21,208 nt of DNA. Origin: Mycoplasmoidaceae bacterium (GTDB taxonomy: Bacteria > Bacillota_I > Bacilli_A > Mycoplasmatales > Mycoplasmoidaceae). Made by a program: the position numbers and the translations under genes. Below the pieces are notes generated by a model. The model searched no databases, was not told the DNA's origin, and saw only the letters and a program-made list of their open reading frames with translations. Location: positions 1 through 21,208 of the forward strand of contig JAKSVR010000015.1 of NCBI GenBank assembly GCA_024427105.1. The letters are read 5' to 3'. This document shows positions 16,392 through 21,208 of this stretch, piece by piece (position 1 is the first letter of the stretch; every line of letters starts with the position of its first letter).

Positions 16392-17567
16392 TTAGTGTAA
16401 TTTTTCTTCGTGAGCACCTTTAGGGTTAATGCTTACAATATGTACATTCTTTGTTCCATATTCTTTAGACATAACTTTATAGAACTTAGCAAATTCTTTA
16501 GGCGAAACAAAGTGAAGAGTTGTTCCAGCAAAACCACCACCATGAATACGGTGAGCAGACTTAGGAGCAGTCTTTCTTGCTAATTTCAAACATCTTTCTG
16601 GAGATGTCTTAGCATCTTCCTTACCAGGAACACAAGTGTTCTTTAATAAAGTAGATGAGCTTATTCCTGAGCCATTAACTGCATCTAGGAATGCATTTAA
16701 GTTTTTAGTTTTACATGCATTAAATGCTTGTTTAACTCTTAAACATTCTTCAAAGAAGTGAACAGCTCGGTTTTGTGCTGAAATTGGTAAAGCATTAGGG
16801 TTTTTCTTAACTAATGCTTTATAGTTTGCATATTTAACATCACGTAAGTGGGTTTTGTTAAATGCTTTAGCTACTTCTTTCATATCTCCAATGATTGAAG
16901 CATATAAAGGAGTTAAATTAGAGTGGTCACCACCACTATTGATTAATACAATCTTGTAATTAGTGAATGGGAATTTAGTGTTGATAACTTTTGGATTTGT
17001 TAAATCGTTAAAGTCAACAAAACTAATACCACCATAACATGCACCAGTTTGATCTAATAAACCGCATGGTTTATTGAAATATTGGTTCTCAGATTTTTGT
17101 GCAATCTTAACCATTTCCATTTTTGGCACTTTACCACCATTGTATAAAACGTTTAAAATTTCACAAATTAGCATTTCAAATGCAGCTGATGATGACACAC
17201 CGCCACCAACAATAACATCAGAAACGCAAGCGGCATCAAAGCCACCTACTTTATATCCATTCTTAACGAAACCTGATACAATTCCTTTACATAATGCAAT
17301 GAATTTACCAAATTCCTTTTTGTTTGGTTGTGTTGCTTTGGCAACAAAGCTACCTTTCCCAATGCCTTTTGAAACAATAGTAATCTTGCCATTACTTGTT
17401 TTATTTACTAATGCTTCAACTAATAATGAAGCTCCAGCAACTAATGCTAATCCTCTATTGTGATCAGTGTGGTTACCAACGATTTCATATCGACCCGGAG
17501 AAATGAAGTATCGTGTTGGTTTTTCTTTAAAGTTGTCAGATCAAAATTTTCTTAATAATTTATTCAT
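16392..17567 (-). CDS. galK: Galactokinase
   Basis: GalK phosphorylates alpha-D-galactose to galactose-1-phosphate with ATP in the cytosol. The 391-aa protein has the GHMP-kinase layout: galactose signature SPGRYEIVGNHTDHNRG (23-39), ATP-binding GGGVSSSAAFE and C-terminal HGGGFAGT. The start is ATG 17567, with GAAAGGA (17580-17574) upstream; a TGA near the N-terminus (FWSD) reads as Trp, and the family signature lies downstream of it. It follows galT after 18 nt on the same strand. The PGR-x-EI-x-GNHTDH form resembles Firmicute (clostridial-type) galactokinases more than the E. coli form, from memory. Confidence 0.95.
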
Positions 17568-17585
17568 AATATTTCCTTTCTTAAA

Positions 17586-19082
17586 TTATATATTTAATGA
17601 TTTTATAAATCTTTTGAAATGCTTGTTACCTAATGTGTCTCTTTTAAATACTGCTGTGTTAATTAGGATTGAACGACAAACACTATTAATGTAATCTTTG
17701 GCACTCATATTATTTTTATGCATATGTCTAATCATTCGATCAAAGCCTTTTAGATTTGGATATTTCTTAAGGAATTGCTTTGGTTTTATCAATCCTGCTT
17801 TAACTGCTTGAGTAGCTTGCTCCATTTGGTCTTTTAATCGTGCAGGTAAGATAAACCTTCCCATTGCTTCAATTACACCAATATTTTCTTTTTTAATATG
17901 GAAGTATTTTGGATGAGCGTGGAAAATACCTTCAGGATATTTGGTAGACTTTCGATTATTTCTTAGAATAAGAGTGGCTTCATATTTCTTATCGTTTCTT
18001 ATTCTAAATATTGGAGTAATAGTGTTATGTCTTACATCATTTGTATGTGAAACAATGTCAACTTCTGGTGCATCAAACTTAATTCACTTACTTAATATTT
18101 CACTGCAGCAATCAACTATATGTTCTGGATTATCAGATACTAATCTGATTACTGAGTTATAGAAGTTAACAACTGATGCTTTAACATCTTTATATTTTTT
18201 TGTTTCAATCTTATATAGATCAATTGCTTTTTGCACAGGGAAAACATGATCACCACATTGAAAGTGTTCGTGGTTTAAAATTGAACCACCAACTATTGGC
18301 AAATCAGCATTACATGTAACTGTATAGAAAGGGACTTCATTCAATGCTGCCATCATTATTTTAAAAATACGTGGTGATATTTCCATATTAGCATGCTTCA
18401 TTGCTATCAGGATCATGTGCTCATTGAAATAACCATAAGGTGAGAATTGCATAAATCATCTCTCACCGCACAAACTAAACGGAACAATCCTTAATGTTTG
18501 TCTTTGCGGGCGTTTATTGTCCCCAAAGAAACCTAAGTTTTCAATGCATAATGCACACTTAGGATAATTTGCACTTTGGGGTTGTTGAACTAACTTAGCT
18601 ATATCAGCAGTTGACTTTTCTGGTTTAGATAAGTTAATTGTTATCTCAATATAATGCTTATGTAGAAATTCAGCTTTTCATTCAATATTTTGTTTTACGG
18701 CTCTTAAGTGAATATAGTGATTATTAACACCCAGGTTATATAAGTATGTCGCAGCTCGACGTTTAGATACCTTAGCGATACGATAGTATCGCTTAATAAC
18801 ATCTGAAGGAGATGGTGAAATAATATCAAACATTCTAGCCATCTTAATTCTTGTTGTTAAATCATCTCATTTCTTCTTTTTAAAATATTCACCAAAGTGA
18901 GCAACAAAGTAATCAACATCGTATACCTTGCTAGCTGGTTTATATTTGTAATAAGCGTTAGGGTAAATGCCTAATTCATAATAAATCTTGTTTCTAGCAT
19001 CAATTCCATCATAGGGAAATAGACCTAGTGTCTTCTCTCCATAATAGATAAAGTCTTCAACCAATCTAATAATGTTTTTCAT
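17586..19082 (-). CDS. galT: Galactose-1-phosphate uridylyltransferase, Firmicute type (GalT class 2)
   Basis: GalT exchanges UMP between UDP-glucose and galactose-1-phosphate, giving UDP-galactose and glucose-1-phosphate. The 498-aa frame is read through several TGA codons as Trp. It matches the long low-GC Gram-positive class rather than the 350-aa E. coli class. The landmark is ADLPIVGGSILNHEHFQCG, with the catalytic-site histidines, followed by a long C-terminal domain (FHAHPKYFHIKKENIGVIEAMGRFILPARL). The start at 19082 (MKNIIRLVEDFIYYG) is preceded by TATAAT at 19096-19091. It is first in the galT-galK operon and divergent from galM. Confidence 0.93.
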
Positions 19083-19090
19083 ACAGTTAA

Positions 19091-19096
19091 ATTATA
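19091..19096 (-). promoter_or_regulatory. -10 box for galT-galK, leaderless spacing
   Basis: TATAAT on minus, 8 nt before the galT ATG at 19082. No Shine-Dalgarno is present. Confidence 0.6.
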
Positions 19097-19111
19097 TATT
19101 TTTTAATTTAA

Positions 19112-19134
19112 AATAAAAAGCTATGCTTTTTATT
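19112..19134. repeat. Palindrome between divergent galT and galM promoters
   Basis: AATAAAAAGC (19112-19121), TAT loop, GCTTTTTATT (19125-19134): perfect 10-bp arms. The centre lies about 40 nt from each predicted transcription start, over both -35 regions. Since both genes run away from it, it is not needed as a terminator. A shared operator is a reasonable alternative. Confidence 0.6.
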
Positions 19135-19154
19135 ATTAACATAACTCGATTAGT

Positions 19155-19160
19155 TATAAT
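19155..19160 (+). promoter_or_regulatory. -10 box for galM-galE, leaderless spacing
   Basis: TATAAT ends 6 nt before the galM ATG at 19167, with no Shine-Dalgarno. Confidence 0.6.
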
Positions 19161-19166
19161 TTTTAT

Positions 19167-20165
19167 ATGGAAAATTTGATTATTAATAAACAAACAGTCG
19201 AAAGAATTGATTTCTTTGCTGTAAAAAACAATAAAGAATTAGAGATTGAATTTTGTCAGCTAGGTGCTGCAGTATATGCTGTTAAGTATAAAGGAAAGGT
19301 AATAACATATCATCCTGCTGATAGAAAGGTATTTCTAACTACTGGAAAATATTCTGGAAAAATAGTTGGGCGAACATGTGGCCGATTAGAAGATGGAAAA
19401 ATTGAAGTAGATGGTAAAACATATCAACTTCAAGTTAATGAACCAGGTAAAGGCACTTGCTTACATGGTGGAAATGATGGAATTTCTTTCAAAAAATTTG
19501 ATTATTCAGTTACAGATGATGGAAATTCTATCAATGTAGTCTTTAAATATCGATCACCAAACGGGGAAGCTGGTTTTCCTGCTAATGTTAATTTTACTAT
19601 CACATATGTGATTGAAAAAGAAGCCAATGCATTCACAATTAAGATGCTAGCTACACCAGATGCAAAAACTGTATTAAATATGACTACTCATATTTATTGA
19701 CGATTGGGTGGCAATGATATTCTAAATCATACATTATTTGTTGATGCTGGCAAAAGAATGCTTGGGCATCCTGAAAGAATGTTTAATATGAATGAAATGA
19801 TGGTTGAAGATTTATTTAATTTTCAACAATCTAAAAAAATTGGTAAGGATATCTATGAAGTAGCTAAAGCTAGCCCAAACGCTACAAGAGGGTATGACCA
19901 TGCTTGAATCTTTAATAATCCGCGTATGGGTAAAATTATTTTATCTTTTGAAAATACTACCTTAGATATTACAACAGACTTTAGTATGGCTAATATCTAT
20001 GCTGATTGTTGAAATGATCCAATTGAAATGCTATCATATGGTCAAGATAAACAATATGGTGGTATCGCAATTGAACCTCAGTCCAAATATACATCATACA
20101 AAGATTTATATTGTGAAGACAAAGGTTCATTTAATCACTATATTAAATTTGAATTAAGAGGATAA
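19167..20165 (+). CDS. galM: Aldose 1-epimerase (galactose mutarotase)
   Basis: GalM interconverts beta- and alpha-D-galactose; GalK uses the alpha form. The 332-aa frame reads through three TGA codons as Trp. It has GRTCGRLEDGK (68-78) matching the substrate-binding NR-x-xxR segment, CLHGG (98-102) with His100, TTHIYW (His175, matching the family's TNHSYF), and GGIAIEPQ with the catalytic base Glu303. Length is typical of bacterial mutarotases. The gene is followed by galE after one base, with AGAGGA at the end of galM as Shine-Dalgarno, so the two form one unit. Confidence 0.92.
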
Positions 20166-20166
20166 T

Positions 20167-21135
20167 ATGAATATATTAAATATTGGTGGTGCTGGATTTA
20201 TTGGTTCAGTTGCTACAGAAAACTTCATTAAAAATGGACACAAGGTAATTATTCTTGATGACTTATCAACTGGTTTTAAACAACTTGTTCATCCTAAAGC
20301 AACCTTTTATAAAGGTGATATGTTAAACTTTAAGTTAGTTTCTAACATAATGAAAAAACACAAGATAGATGTTGTCGCATTATATGCAGCAAAAATTGTT
20401 GTTCCTGAATCTGTTGCTAAACCAAATGATTATTATTTAACTAATGTTGGTGGTATGGCAACAGTATTAAAAGCAATGGAAGTTAACAATGTTAAAAATA
20501 TCATCTTTGCTTCTTCTGCTGCAACATTTGGTAATTGTAAAAAAGTACCTGTTGATGAAAAATCTGAAACGTTACCTTGCAACCCATATGGTGCAAGTAA
20601 ATTAATGTGTGAGAGATTATTAGCTGATGCTCATAATGCATTTGGTATTAACTATGTTGCTTATCGTTTCTTTAATGTTGCTGGTGCATCAGACTCAGGC
20701 AAGTATGGAATGATGAAAGCTAAACCATCATTATTAATTCCAGCCATTAATGATGCAATTATTCATGGTCGCCCAGTAAAAATCTTTGGAAACAAATATC
20801 CAACAAGAGATGGAACTTGTTTAAGAGACTACATCCATGTTGAAGATCTTGCATCTGCTGCATTACTAGCTTTAGGTTTTCTAAAAAAGAATAAATCTGG
20901 AATCTTCTGTTTAAGTTCTAATGCTGGTTATACAGTATTAGATATTGTTAAAACAGCTAAGAAACTAATTGATAAAAACTTAGTTTATACAATTGAACCT
21001 AATCGTCCTGGTGATCCTGCTAAGTTAACTGCATCAAACAATAAAGCAAGAAAAGAACTTAAATGAAAAGTTAAACATGATTTAGCTTCAATGATTAAAT
21101 CTGACTACAAATTTAGAAAGCAATATTGTAAGTAA
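20167..21135 (+). CDS. galE: UDP-glucose 4-epimerase
   Basis: GalE interconverts UDP-galactose and UDP-glucose through an NAD+ cofactor and so regenerates the UDP-glucose used by GalT. The 322-aa protein is an extended short-chain dehydrogenase: GGAGFIGS (7-14) for NAD binding, FASSAATFG with the active-site Ser, and NPYGASK with Tyr141 and Lys145 of the Y-x-x-x-K pair. It also has AYRFFNVAGA and RDYIHVEDLASA. One TGA (21064-21066) reads as Trp. The usual HFAG/HLAA segment reads LYAAK, so the common His before the AA pair is not kept. It is co-transcribed with galM and ends at a strong terminator. Confidence 0.95.
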
Positions 21136-21140
21136 CAAAA

Positions 21141-21166
21141 AAAGAACTGGTAACCAGTTCTTTTTT
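21141..21166. terminator. Bidirectional terminator between galE and a convergent tRNA
   Basis: AAAGAACTGG (21141-21150), TAA loop, CCAGTTCTTT (21154-21163): perfect 10-bp stem, with T-runs on plus and A-runs that become T-runs on minus. It closes galM-galE and the tRNA unit on minus. Confidence 0.9.
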
Positions 21167-21168
21167 AA

Positions 21169-21208
21169 TGGTGGTTCATCGCGGAATTGAACCACGGACA
21201 CACAGATT
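21169..21208 (-). tRNA. tRNA, 3' half only (identity unknown, cut by window end)
   Basis: On minus: the T arm CGTGG-TTCAATT-CCGCG, then acceptor 3' strand ATGAACC, discriminator A and encoded CCA at 21169. The anticodon lies beyond the window, so the amino acid cannot be assigned. The expected 5' acceptor strand is GGTTCAT. Confidence 0.85.

Noticed and set aside
17074..17463. Plus-strand open frame opposite galK
   Set aside because: It is antisense to the conserved galactokinase core.

Overview
The window is low-GC bacterial DNA that uses TGA as a tryptophan codon. Almost every long gene has in-frame TGA codons at positions where its protein family has Trp or an aromatic residue, and all genes I close end in TAA or TAG. 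With the very compact layout, this points to a mollicute (Mycoplasma/Ureaplasma-type). The gene order lspA-rluD-tsaB matches what I recall from the M. genitalium/M. pneumoniae lineage. I cannot name the species.

Left part (1-6344): a divergent pair (unknown membrane protein on minus, lspA on plus) fires from one palindromic -10 box. It is followed by rluD, tsaB, tyrS, ffh and a small unknown gene coupled to ffh, all on plus. A minus-strand polytopic membrane protein converges on that last gene. Middle (6345-8873): a minus tRNA cluster (Asn, Glu, Val), acpP on plus, and a minus operon ruvA-ruvB-(tandem-repeat protein). Next (9046-10525): two unknown plus-strand genes divergent from ruvA, sharing mirrored upstream sequences with it. 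Then pheS-pheT (minus), led by a recognisable T-box riboswitch with a UUC (Phe) specifier, and divergent from it a lipoprotein of the choloylglycine hydrolase (Ntn amidase) family.

Right part (15456-21135): a galactose island. A RmlA-like sugar nucleotidyltransferase and galT-galK lie on minus, galM-galE on plus. galT and galM start back to back around a 10-bp-arm palindrome. Together they give a complete Leloir pathway: mutarotation, phosphorylation, uridylyl transfer and epimerisation, with a nucleotidyltransferase that could supply the NDP-glucose. The window ends inside a tRNA gene on minus.

Two patterns recur. Many genes have a TATAAT-like -10 box ending only 6-9 nt before the ATG and no Shine-Dalgarno, which implies leaderless mRNAs; genes inside operons, and a few first genes, carry clear Shine-Dalgarno sequences. 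Convergent genes share compact bidirectional hairpin terminators that include stop codons. I saw no CRISPR array, insertion sequence, phage gene or rRNA. No intergenic stretch exceeds 300 bases; the longest, 13864-14141, holds the T-box.
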